Source: Vanrija pseudolonga
Taxonomy: Eukaryota > Basidiomycota > Tremellomycetes > Trichosporonales > Trichosporonaceae
Reading direction: 5' to 3'
NCBI RefSeq assembly: GCF_020906515.1
Contig: NC_085856.1
Location: forward strand, 56,185 to 120,184
Length of the DNA: 64,000 nt
The notes beneath the pieces are model-generated. The model was not told the DNA's origin. It saw nothing but the letters and a program-made list of their open reading frames with translations, and did not search any database. Shown here one piece after another: positions 22,186-33,267 of this stretch. How positions within the stretch are numbered: position 1 is the first letter of the stretch; each line of letters opens with the position of its first letter. Position numbers and translations under genes: made by a program.

Positions 22186-23390
22186 CTACCTCGGAGCTTC
22201 CGAAATGGAGAATATGTCTTGGAGCCACTCCCCCATTGTCGCGAAGGTTAATAGCCGCGTCGTGGAGGGACGCCGGCCCGGCTTGGTCAAGGTAAACAGG
22301 TGTGTTCTGCTTCTTTCGCAACAGCAACCGCCATCGACATACCTCTGGGTTGAGAAGATGACCTGTGATGTCCTGCATTCCACGCGAAAATTCGGCAGGA
22401 ATGGAACCCTCAATCGTCATGGTGCCCTGGTCGTTGGTGTGCACTGTTGGAATGCTGAAACACACATTTGGTCACAAAATACCCTTCTTCTCTCTCCACC
22501 ATACTCACTCAAATGTACACATCTCATACAGGAGGCACCCCAGGCTGAACATATCTGCGGCCGTGCCGTAAGGGTGCCCTGCGTGTATTTCCTGTACCGC
22601 TTCAGTCCTAGGGACGCATTTGCTCACCCACCGGCGCAACGTAGCCGCTTGTCTTTCACAGTCAGTCTCAGCGAGGCAGAGATGTGTGGAAGCATGGTAC
22701 GCACCCCTACTATGGAAGTCGCATGCGCCTTTCGTCTTTTAAGGGTGACGGATAGTCCAAAGTCTGCCAACTTTACTATCCCCCCAGACGTGAGAAGCAC
22801 TGAAGTCAGTTGCACCTCTGCGCATCCTCCCATGCCTCAACGTACCATTCTCCGGTTTGATGTCCCGGTGCACAACAATTGAACCTTGCTTGAGGTGACT
22901 ATGGCAGTGGTGAAGTCCGAGGAGGACTTGAAGAAAGATTGATTGTACGTCCTCCTCAAAAATGCCTTGGCTAAGGAGGTGGATGTGAGCACGAAGCTGA
23001 AAAACGGTGGAAGTGCATGTCTCTCTCACCCAGCTTCCAAGTAATCGTCCAACAAACCTCGCAGGTCGCCACCGTCACAGTACTCCATCACTAGATGGGT
23101 CTTAGATTCGTGCGTAATGACTTCGATGAAAGATACGATGTTGGGGTGAGACAAATGAGACATGGTGGCAATCTCGTTGGCGAATAGTCGTACACCTAGC
23201 GACGACCTTATCTCTGTTTGGACTTTGATGGCGCATACCTGAGCATGTCAGCGTGTTACGGCTTCCCCTTTCAAGAGGTTACAGAACGATATCTCACCTG
23301 ATCATCCTTCGTTCTTTCTGCGCGATATACCGTTCCGAATCCACCTGCCCCTAGTCGACCTTGAACTACGTACCCTGGAATTCCGATCAT
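22186..23390 (-). CDS. Ser/Thr protein kinase, left-arm copy
   Basis: This is the mirror copy of the kinase at 40196-41400. It has the same exon chain and the same motifs: glycine loop GAGGFGTV, CAIKV lysine, HRDIKPEN catalytic loop, DFGLS and YVAPE. The last exons fall in the diverged outer arm and differ from the right copy: DITG where the right has DITC, and RLLTFATMGEWL where the right has QLLTFPTTGEWL. Both copies nevertheless keep an open frame to the same stop (22186-22188), which suggests that selection may have kept both. A peptide with the acidic/basic heptad pattern ETELRERE lies just beyond the stop in both arms and could be an unspliced C-terminal coiled coil. Confidence 0.8.
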
Positions 23391-24901
23391 GGGTTGATAA
23401 GAGAGCTTTTGTGCCCAGCCGAAGTAGGACAATGAAATGCACCGAAACTGTTTCTGCAAGGCGCAAGATATAATGAGGTCAATATATATATGCCTTCGTA
23501 GGTTTGCGACCCGTGAAGCACACAGAGGTCATCAACTGCTTCTTATTGTTATACTAACTGCGACAGCGCCGGAACTGTTTGAAATGAGCAGATTGATGGG
23601 CCGCCCCATTTGTCTCCATTGCGCATGTCGGATTGCTGTATGCGCCTCGGAAGACCATTGGAAATTGGCACGCCTTAGACGATAGGTTTTTGGTGGAGCT
23701 CCCTGATCTGTTTCAAGACTCATAGCTGGTCGTGCCTGTCAGATCAGTGTCGCAGGGTTGCCTGCGGATTTGTATCGGCTCCAAATAAGGTGATTCGGCC
23801 ATCAACAAGGATGTCAAGAAACTGCGGCACTATGTCATCTTGGATTGCTATGAAGAACCGGCATGCAAGAGGGAGCGCCAGAGAAAAAAGTGTCGTCAAG
23901 CCCACTTCCCTGTTGTTCTCTTTATTACCCTATGGTAGGCGGGAGTGGTTCCGTCCTGCCTACGAGACAGCTGTCCGCCTGGAGTCAGGTCATTTGAATG
24001 ACTCAAAAGGAAGTTCATTGTATCAACCCACTCCTTCCAGGAACGGAGGCTCGGGCAACGTCTCACAAAATGGCCGATTGACTGGTGTCCCGGTTGGCAG
24101 GCGTACATTCAGGCTTCGATAGGGGAGGATGAATGCATGGGCGATAACCGAGCCTGATCCCCATGCTTAGGGCAGTGAATGAACCTCAGCTTCGTCTCAT
24201 TCCTTTGGCATTGTTTCATACCTTCGTATCTCCAACGGGCACTGTCCCGGATCCCTTTCTTAGGTATAAGATAATCCTGAAATCCAGCCTGTGGAGAGGG
24301 CCCGTATCAATCTCAGCAACCACATCAGCACCAGTGTCTGTCAATCATGCCCACCAAACCAAACCACATTGAAGCCCATCGATCGACCAGCTATGTCACT
24401 GCAAAAATCCCCGGCAGTGATTCAACCTTTCTCAGAGGTCAGCAAGAGCGATACAATGAAGGATAGTATCGATGAGACTGACAGACCTCTTCTGGCATAC
24501 ACATGACGCGTCTGATGTCACCACACCGGCCTCGGACAGGGACCCTGGGGAAGAGGCTTTGACCTAACCAGGTGAGTGGTTTTCTGCCTGGCAAGTTATC
24601 CCCCAAGCTCCAGGTTTTCTATGTGAAGGACCGAGATCCTTGTCCTCCGCGGTACCACCTTCTTCACGCACCCAATTGTCGAGGCGTGCACCCTTGGGAG
24701 AGATGTTCTAGATAGCTTACGTGGTGGGGGCGTCAATTTTGGGCCCCAAGTTACAAACGACTCAGGCACCTCCTACTGTGCATACATCGCAAACGGAAGA
24801 TAAACTGAGGAAGTGCTGAGATGCTCGCAATTGTCCAGTCCCACCGGTCTTCCCACGGCTGATGAGAAATGAATGGACGATCGTCAAAGTGGTGGGGTTT
24901 T
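23391..24901. other. Arm interval between kinase and small gene (left)
   Basis: About 1.5 kb, mirrored at 38685-40195. Open frames are short and have no recognised motif. Part of it may encode an N-terminal extension of the kinase, because an acceptor-like CTTGCAG lies just ahead of an open stretch leading into the kinase start. The copy of the 19-bp inverted motif at 24561-24579 lies here. Confidence 0.4.
24561..24579 (+). repeat. 19-bp inverted motif, copy 1 (left arm)
   Basis: GACCTAACCAGGTGAGTGG occurs here and, inverted with one mismatch, at 29468-29486. The pair encloses 4.9 kb holding the small unknown gene and the HNH gene. Mirror copies lie at 39007-39025 and 34100-34118 in the right arm. 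It could be a terminal inverted repeat or two similar splice-donor contexts. Confidence 0.6.
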
Positions 24902-25319
24902 TCAGTGCGTTGCTCTCGTCCCAGTATTTCGGGCAGCGGAATGAATCAGAGCGCCGAGCTTGAGCACTGCAGGAGCGGTCTGACTCTTCCGCACCAACCT
25001 CCACTCAACGTAACTGAGATCACTGCGCCACGCCGCTTCCGGCCTACAACATAGAGTGACGGTTCTTGGGCTGGGCCTACCAGTGAGGTCGCCAGGTAGC
25101 ATCCTGCTTTACACTGCACACCTGCTTTTGCCAATTCAACTGAGGAGTTCCGTGCTCAAACGGAATTCCTGGTGGAAACGACGACCATATATCTATCCAA
25201 GCACCGGATGGTGGAAGCGGGTGTGAGGATTGTGGAGAATGGGCGGCGGACCATCGCTTCTCAAACCTCACGGCTTCATCAGCTCGTTTAGCCCCGAATG
25301 GCAGAATTTCTAATAACAT
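24902..25319 (-). CDS. Small unknown protein, left-arm copy
   Basis: Mirror copy of the gene at 38267-38684. Reading from 25319, MLLEILPFGAKRADEAVRF continues to WQKQ...DATWRPH. A GT-AG intron of 37 bp joins it to PEAAWRSDLSYVEWRLVRK...LGALIHSAARN, ending at 24902. The frame may extend upstream of 25319 because the same frame stays open for another 110 bp without a methionine. No family is recognised. No hydrophobic segment or cysteine pattern is obvious. It lies between the kinase and HNH genes, on the kinase strand. Confidence 0.45.
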
Positions 25320-25429
25320 ATCGGAAGGATCTTGGTTTGATGCAGAGTCTTGAGGAGCGGATGCGACAAAAACGGAGGAATCGGTGAGCGGTTGCAGTAC
25401 ATTGCATGCGGAAGAAGAGATAGCGTCCA

Positions 25430-27531
25430 GTTATGTGGTACAGAACGGTGCCTGCTAGTGACCGAGGTAGAGGAGAGGACGGTGTTTGTCTAGCGCCTGC
25501 GCAGGTTGATAAGAACGATGTAGCAACGAACGGAACACCCGTAGGAAAACCCAGGTTGGCTGAAGACCTAGGTCGTCATCGTTGGCCCGCTGGATAGCTC
25601 AACCTTGCTTGATGTCTCACATGGGGCCTGGCAGTGCTATCCGCACCACAGGCACCCTATCGCCGTCCACTAGCAAATGCCGGCACGAGCAGTAGGACAA
25701 TGCACTAAGGGCACTACGTTCAGCAGTGGTGGTACTCTCATCAGGAGATAGGATCATCAGTCGCTTGGCTGGCCGTCTCAATGGGAAACGGACTGGTTAC
25801 CCGCGGATTGCCGAGTTCGGGAGTGGGGCCTTAGTGGGCATGCCACAATGACCCAGTACCTCGCGCCGGAATGAAAGGGCGGGCCCGACGATGTTTGCGG
25901 GAACCTTGCATGGATCCTATCTGCTGTACCTGAAGGTCGGAAGGTCTGCGCATGCCCTGGAGAGGCACGATTGGTCGTGCCTTCTCGACCAAGGCAATGC
26001 ACGTTTTACCGGATCCAGTCCTCTCCGTGTTTCGTCCTCATAGTGAAGACTGGTCACGACGTTATGAAGGGCCTCTGAATACGATATCCACTCATCACCT
26101 CCAGGCTTCGTCAAGCATCTCGAATCCCTCACTTGAGCATGTGTCCGCAAAGGATGGAAGGGGTCATTCCAGAATGGGGCGCGGGTGATAAAGTCGGGAG
26201 TGGCGGATTTCCGACGCAAGGGGCCGGACAATATACTAACGTGCACTTGGTCCAACCGTGGCGGGACATTAGATGGCATGGTCGCCGGCCTCGTGGCGGT
26301 CCTACAGAGGAGATAGTGTGGTCACCCGCGGATGAATCAGGTTCAGGGGTGGGACCTGAATGGAGACGCAACGATGACCCAGTTCCTTGTGCCGGCGCGT
26401 GATTATGTTTGTGGGGACCCAGTACATAGTTTCTGTGGCAGCGGGTCAACGCAGAGCTCCGAACGGCGCGGTCGCGTTCTGACGCGATCAGGAGGCGGCA
26501 TACATTTCTGTGTACTAGATCGACGCATCTTGAATACGATGTGGATAGCATGGCCGGGCTGCGCACGTGACCGATCGTCTTGTTTGCTGAGTAGCAGTCC
26601 TGGGACAGCGCCACTGGAGAAGATCCACGTGGGACACTGTCGCAGCCTTGGCCGGATTCACTCATCGGAACGGCCTATCGTTGCCGAGAGGAAGAACTTC
26701 TCAAGTGTGCCCTCTAGATGGCGCACTCCGTGGACAATGTTGTTTCAACGCTTGTTACGTCAGGCCAGTCGGAGCTGACCTGATTCTCGGTGCATGAGGC
26801 CGGGGGTTAGGGTACAGGTTTGCTGCCACTCATGCTGCCTGGTTGTGGAGGCTCGTGTACGTATGGGGGGGCGCGACCCGCCATTTCGGGTATTGCTGCT
26901 GGGTTTCAGCTGTGGGGATCTTCTGAATGTCGGCCCCCATTTAACCAGTGTGCAGGTGAGTCGAACACCTCGTGCTACTTGCCCGCGCGGATGTTAATCG
27001 GGTTCTCATGCCAGTCGAATCGGGAACCCCTTGGCTTGGTTAGGTGGTGGGAAACTGAAAAATCAATGGGTGGAAAGCAGTCCTTCGGCGGATGGGAACG
27101 TGCCTTGCCGGGGGGCTCCTGGCCATGTGAAAGCTTCGTGACAACCCAGCTGGCTGCCGGGTTACCCTGTCGCCGTCCGGAGGGTATGGGCAAGCACAGC
27201 CGGCGTTGCCACGGCGGGTGCTCGAAGACAGAATGCTCTTACAGTCAGTGACTTGTCGCTCTCGTCGAGCACACGTGACCCCCGCCCCCCGGCAGTGGGA
27301 AGCCACATCGCGCCTGTGACGAGTCGGGGACTGCTCGATGACGACACTTGTGACACCTATCCTGAACCTCCCACGTGGGAGTTGTATATCTTTCGGGCGG
27401 AAGCAAATGCGTAAGGTGCCCACACATTGATCCCGTTCCTGCTGCCCTTTTGGTTGATCCCTAACTGCGACCCACTTTCACACTTCCACATCCTCACTCT
27501 ACCGCTGAATCTACTCCTCCCGAAGACAGAA
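25430..27531. other. Arm interval between small gene and HNH gene (left)
   Basis: About 2.1 kb, mirrored at 36055-38156. No gene is recognised. It contains two diverged direct repeats of about 110-120 bp (25786-25904 and 26296-26416) sharing phrases such as TGACCCAGT and CCGCGGAT. It must also contain the HNH promoter. Confidence 0.4.
25786..26416. repeat. Pair of diverged direct repeats (left arm)
   Basis: Segments near 25786-25904 and 26296-26416 share ACCCGCGGAT, GTGGGGCCT or GTGGGACCT, CAATGACCCAGT or CGATGACCCAGT, and a following GCCGG or GCGCCGG with a GTTTG(C/T)GGG phrase. They are in the same orientation, offset by about 510 bp, and visibly diverged. The right arm holds mirror copies near 37170-37290 and 37682-37800. 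Confidence 0.55.
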
Positions 27532-28771
27532 ATGACTACGGTAAACTACAAGCTCGCGATCGAAGGTTGGCCGGAGTCGGAGCGTATTATTATCCGGAAC
27601 AGGATGACCTCGCCAAGTGTCATAGCGTCCTTCCCTCTTGATTTTGTGCGCAGGGGTGGTGACAACAGCTGGCATTACATCCTGGCTATGGTAGAAAGTG
27701 TCGTCGACCCGGAGCCCGGACAATTTGGACTCATACTCGACCCTTCAGGGCTACCGGTCGACATGGAGGCCTCTCCAACTGGTGGTGATTTCTGGTTTGA
27801 GAGTGGTGAGCATGTCTTGCATGAAGTGATCCGTTTGATGTGGGCGGTATTATTATGACTCTCCGCATCAGCATTATGTACCCCAATGACTGGAGCTGAC
27901 TGCCTTTCTTCTTCTCTGTACTTGTACGGCGCCTCCGTCTACCTTCGTGCCCTCCTCCACGTCTACATTCGTGTCCCCCCCACGTCTATGGTTGCCAATG
28001 AAACCAGGAAGCCAAAACACGCCGACCTTCACGCGGGGTCCCGAGTACTTCACCCGTTTTCGGCCCCCCAACCCCGAAGGCAGCTACTCCACCCGATCCG
28101 ACTCCAAGAGATCCAGCATCAACCAGGTCAGTGTAATATCTAGCTCGTTTCTTTCAATAAGCGCTTCCAATCATTCACTCATCCGGTGCTCTCAGAACAA
28201 GTTTCGTATCTCACTCATCGCACGCGACTATGGTTGCCTCATAACGGACGTCGTGTATGACTACTGTACCGCAAGTCATGTAGTCCCTTTCAGCCGTCCA
28301 GATGTAAGTAACAACAGCTCTCTGGCGGCAAGATCGTCGCTAATGTACCCATTTCAGATCTACATGAGCCTACTCAATTGCATCGGTGCCCCGCCTTTAT
28401 TCTCGCCGTCTGTTGGGCTCCTGCTCCGAGACGATCTACATCACGCGTATGATCGATTGGAGTGGTCGTTGTACCTGAAGGTGAGCGAGCTGAGCGAGCC
28501 ATGGCAGGTCCGCAATGAGCTTCCCTCGTCTACATTAGGGTTTCCTGTGGTAAAGGCAAGCTGACGGTGTTAGGAGGGAATCTACTACGTTCACTTCTTT
28601 GATCTACGGACACCAGGCTCAAACTTGCACGGTAAAGCTCTAACTCCTGGCCGATTTCGCGGACCTCCGAGTGATCGACCAGATCCGAGGCTTGTGAGGT
28701 GGCACTATAGCCAATGTGCCAAAGCCCATTTTAGAGGCTTCTCAGCGGGCATGGGCCTTGAGAGCGCTTAG
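27532..28771 (+). CDS. HNH nuclease (HNH_2-like), left-arm copy
   Basis: Five exons at 27532-27805, 28008-28126, 28196-28303, 28358-28480 and 28574-28771 give a clean frame of 273 residues. The N-terminal part (FPLDFVRRGGDNSWHYIL) is followed by a Ser/Arg segment FTRGPEYFTRFRPPNP. Then comes a nuclease core with the order seen in HNH_2-type fungal proteins: LIARDYGCLIT, DYCTASHVVPFSRPDIY, and VGLLLRDDLHHAYDRLEWSL. The His in ASHV, the paired His in DLHH and the following Asp are the expected metal and catalytic positions. The C-terminus RGPPSDRPDPRLVRWHY is shared with the paralogue. Start 27532 was chosen because it matches the paralogue; an in-frame start at 27427 adds a hydrophobic stretch. 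Substrate and role are unknown. Family assignment is by motif recall. Confidence 0.85.
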
Positions 28772-30318
28772 CTACGATCGTCCACTACAGTTTCGTGGCT
28801 GGCATCCTTGACTTTGACGAAGCAGCTACTGCAAGCGATCGTTTTTGCCTTGAAATGAATTCTGCGAGTGCAATGTTCCCGGCGGAGTAGGAATCATACA
28901 TGCACGATGTCATACGCACCTGCTGATATCTAGACGCTGTGAGGGCGGCGAAGGTCTACCGGATGAAACAATCAGATAGACAACCGAGAACGCTACGCTC
29001 AACCTCTGTCCGCATAGTCATGTCCCTGGCAGATGTGGCATTGCATCAGGGGCATGACTACGCGGACCGAAGCATTGAACCGTTGCTCCTAGACAAGTAG
29101 CTGTGTAACAGTGAAAGCAACTGTCACACCGATAGTGTCTCTGACGAACAAGATTCGTATTCTTACATTGGGCAATCCAAAGCACAATTATATTACGCTG
29201 TGTTACCGCTCGCCGCAATGTCTTACATCAATCCACAAGGTTGTGTCTCCAATGTTGCAACGCAGCGGGACTGAGCCGAGCTATGACGATGGTTTTTGAT
29301 ACTCCTCCCGAGGGTGGTTGCGATTCAGGTGGCATTTAAGGTTTGATGTGTCGATACTTGGCGGCCAAGATTGATAAACCTACGGGACACCGCCATGGCT
29401 CCGTCGCATAGTTAGACTGTACTTAATGTGAAGGATACGACGTACAATCAAGCTCTAGTAGGATAGTCCACTCACCAGGTTAGGTCCGGCAACATTAGCT
29501 TGGCAAGTAAAAAATGTGGTGCGTTTCAGCCCTTGCAAGCATGATACTAAGCTGACGATGAGCAGGGCGTGCTAGAACAGTTGTATGGGCTTGAAACAGT
29601 TGTAGGCGCTGTTTAAGACGGAGGGTAATACCTAACTCACAATCTACCAACTACTTGGTCTCTCTTACATCTAACAGAAATGGATGATCTAGATGAGATA
29701 TTGACTATTTGTGGTGAGTGAGTAATGGTTGTATACATCTTTCGCGCGCTTCAGTCTTCCGGAGCAGATGGTTCAAACTTTTTGATTTCTCAATTTGAAA
29801 AAAAAAACTGTATTGGGCCAGTTGTTTGAACTTGTATACCAGCAGGAACCTCCGCGAATTTTGGACCTACAGTATCGGCAATTCGGCAGTCGAGTGGCCA
29901 GTGCATGGTTTTTTTAATATATAACATTCAAAACGGTCTTCAAAATGCTGTTAACATGTTTGTGTTGCCTTGTAAATGGACATCATTCAATCCTTGACCG
30001 CACTTTCCTAACTACCTGGTGTGTCAGGTTGATCATTACTGGAAGCAACTCAGTCTTTGTGGCGATAAAAGCGCCCAAGTTGCAAACTATTTATATACAG
30101 GTTGTGTCTCCCCAATATCTCGTCTTCATGAATATTCATGTGCATCTTAGGACAGCCTGCTTGACAATAGTGATTGTGATATGGCTATATAATCCAGGCT
30201 ACCCCTGTTCCGGCTCGGGTATCGAGTCGCTACCATCGTTACCACTATGACCACTATGACAGGGCGTTTCTTTAGTGATATTAATGCACAGCTTCAGTTC
30301 CCATGGCTTCATTTAATG
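28772..30318. other. Innermost AT-rich arm segment (left)
   Basis: About 1.55 kb, mirrored at 33268-34814. Base composition becomes clearly AT-rich. A small exon-like start MDDLDEILTIC (29681) with a donor is visible, and a 101-codon frame runs 29945-30250, but no protein family is recognised. The second copy of the 19-bp inverted motif (29468-29486) lies here. Confidence 0.4.
29468..29486 (-). repeat. 19-bp inverted motif, copy 2 (left arm)
   Basis: The minus strand reads GACCTAACCTGGTGAGTGG, matching 24561-24579 at 18 of 19 positions in inverted orientation. See that entry for the enclosed genes. Confidence 0.6.
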
Positions 30319-33267
30319 AGACCCGATAACAGAGGACAGCAAGTGAGAGCAGTCTGTTATTATATTAACCTTGAGTGGTATAGGCGAAAGCCTGAAGCTG
30401 TCATGAACTCTGAGATTGCCGATGTACTGATGTGCACGTGGTTGCTAACAGTGTTTGAGCCCTGGCTTGTCGCTGCCTTGCTCGAGGCATCATAACACAC
30501 CTGAAATCTGGTTTTTAGGATGTGTGTTTCTCTTCCCCACCTACAAACTGCTAGAAACTGATGTCATACTGCAACAGGAAACTGAGGGATTCCTTACCAT
30601 CCATCTATATGTGACTTGTTTCCCGAAGTTGTGTGGTGTGCAGCTGTAATCGCTCGGCACTTGCTGATTTTAACTATCTAAATGTAGCTCAAGGATTTCT
30701 CAAGGGTTGTGAGAAATAAATCGCCATCGGTTTGGTCGCAACTCACATTGGCTGATAATCAGAGCCTATGGCTGATAATCGGCCCAGAAGAATTTGTCTC
30801 AAACACTGCAATTGAAAGCATGTTCTTTCTCATTGCATACGCATTAATCAAGTCAGCGTTGTCTGAACAAAATCCAAAATGCATTGTTTGACGATACTGA
30901 CATTACATTTAGGGGTACCAACGATCACATGACTGTGCATTGAATGATTATGAATATGCTCTTGGATCGTTACACAGAAGACTGATTCTGATGTGATACA
31001 ACTATAGTCGATTGCTATTGGCTTCAAAATGCTGATCGGAACTTGAACTATAATGTTCTTGGCAACACTGGTCTATCTTTCCCCTATCAATCTTGTTTTT
31101 AGTTCAGAGTAGAGGACTCTTCAACCTCCTCCTCAAACTGATGGTTTTGGATTGTTGCTCAGTTTATCAGCAATGTACCTTCTTCCAAACCCGTGTGGAA
31201 GCCGGCGCCATCCGAATGGTCGCGTGAGTGCCAATTCAAGTGAAAAGGTATGCAGTTTCCATGGTATGGAAGGCAAATGAGCATGATTGCTAGCAGAATA
31301 CCCATAGGACACGCATCGAACTTTAGATGCCAATAGTTCAATTGTGTTAGCTCTGTGAAGACGACCCTCACCAATAAATGCTAGAAAACAATAGCTAATC
31401 TAGAAATAATTCGAATGTCACTTCGGTGTCATATGATCTTTGGCACGTAGACAGACGTGACTTAATTGATTTTATTGAGCCGACTTTATGCCATGCTTGA
31501 TTTCAAACCCGGACAATATGCCCCCCCCCCCCCCCTCCTACAGTTTCATGGCTGGTGTTCTTGAAAACAGTAATTAGGAAGTATGCGCATTACAAACGTC
31601 CGAATTGAAAAGCGTGTATATTATATGTCGATTTCTTCACAGACGATTGTGTAATGCACCAACTCGTACTTTTGTTAGGTGTTAATCGAAATCCCGCTTC
31701 AGAATCTGAACAACGAAAGGATTGTTCTACTGTTGGGGGACTTCTATGAAAATTACATACTTCCTTAATGAGACGACATCTATTTGTTTGTTGCTTTTTT
31801 TCTGATTGTATTTCTTTTGTACGCACAGAAAGTGGATTAGAGAGTCCAAAAGGAGGGGTACTACGCATGTTTCGCTTGTCCAGGGTGGTTGACTGAGTTC
31901 TTGTACTAACAACATTACCTTCAAGTCACGGTCATTAAGCGTAAATTGTTATGACGACGGCTACTCCGCGGCCTCTACATGAACCAACGTTGATTTCGTT
32001 TTATGGATGACCAACTCATGTATGCAATGGCCGGCGGTCCCATGTGGGGTAGGTAAATCGGTGTTCATTGTCGACGACGACAAATTTTCTCTCAAGGTTC
32101 TATGTCACTCATTATATTCCTTTCAATGTCTTCTCTGAACCATCACGCATCACGAATGATGTGAATCCAACGCCGCATCAGGCGGTGTACTGCTAGCTAC
32201 AAGTCTCATATGTTTTGTCAATTTGGGATGTATGTCACTCAATATAAAAACCAGGTGACTGAATGCTCAATCCACTTAATCTCATTCACGTCATCTGCTC
32301 AAGTTTTACATAGAGTGCAAATGTGATGCTACACCATACTGTGAATGGTCTTGCATTAAACAAAAGTGTTCGAGTCCCGTTTGTTCACTTCGGTCAATAG
32401 TTGTTAAATCTTGCGGCTATGGCCCAGACCTCGCTGGCGATATCGAAAGTCCCAGACATCCGCCATCCCCCTCCTTGTTCCTGAGAGGCTGCAATCACCA
32501 GCTCGCCCGGCTCAACTTCATGGCTATATATCCACATGTTCGACAGCATGTGAATCAGACGAAGCAATGTAGCACGCAAAATATCAGCAAGGTCGGCGAA
32601 AGGCGGCTTTCAGTTCTATAAATGAGTACATGACCGCTTGCCTCATGTGTTTCCTAATACGTTCCTGATAAAACCACCGCAGTTGTCTCACAGGACTTAT
32701 ACTCCCTGGAGTATGGACCTGGTTGGGGATGACACTGAAGAAACTTAATATGCCAGGCGCTGTACTTCAATAACTCAGATGGAAAGAATGTCAAAGGGAA
32801 ATCAAACAATCTCACTGAATCAGCAACGCCGCCTACTCTCCGAAGGTATCACCAGACTGATCCACTCATATATTGAGAAACCTTAATCTACTTCAAATCG
32901 CCTCAAGGCCTCTCAGGTATCAGAATTTGGGGAACCCCTGTTCCTAGGACGCTGCCCCTATTATTGCCCTGGAGCCAGTGTCAGAAGCATAACCGCTCAG
33001 AATATGAAACGGGAGATTAATCGGGGGTTATGTGATTCCGCACCCCACTCCAGGCAAGGGTGTGTTTGGTAAATAGCTCAAATGAAGGTAGATATTGCGT
33101 TCTGCACCACCTGGTTTCCCGTTGAAAGGTTGGCGGGGTAGTCAAATTCATTTATGAGGTGGGTAAGCACTTTAGACAATTGCCATTTAGCCCATCACCA
33201 CAATTTTGGGGATGGGTAAATCATTGAACGAGTGTGATTGTCAACAACGATTAATCCACCTTCAGGC
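30319..33267. other. Unique AT-rich core of the palindrome
   Basis: This 2.95 kb lies between the arms and is present once. It is visibly richer in A and T than the flanks beyond the arms. Frames at 30319-30495 (NLEWYRRKPEAVMNSEIADV) and 32394-32579, minus strand (HEVEPGELVIAASQEQGGG), look protein-like but match no family I know. A run of fifteen C at 31521-31535 is followed by CTACAGTTTCATGGCTGG, a near copy of a phrase at about 28785 in the left arm. There is no sign of a transposase, RNA gene or rDNA. Confidence 0.7.

Larger units (their letters stand above)
19647..30318 (+). repeat. Left arm of giant inverted repeat
   Basis: This 10.67 kb segment is the reverse complement of 33268-43993. 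For the inner part (22369-30318) paired coordinates always add up to 63586, with no indel and only three substitutions found (24430, 24509, 23602). From 22368 outward the match drops sharply: I count about 18 mismatches in the first 190 bp, and small indels shift the sum to about 63640 at the outer end. The homology ends at 19647 (left) and 43993 (right) at the shared sequence GTTAGAGCGAC. The arm carries a kinase gene, a small unknown gene and an HNH gene. Confidence 0.97.

Noticed and set aside
27427-27531. Upstream in-frame start for the HNH gene
   Set aside because: It would add a hydrophobic stretch absent from the third copy; the start at 27532 aligns with the paralogue start.
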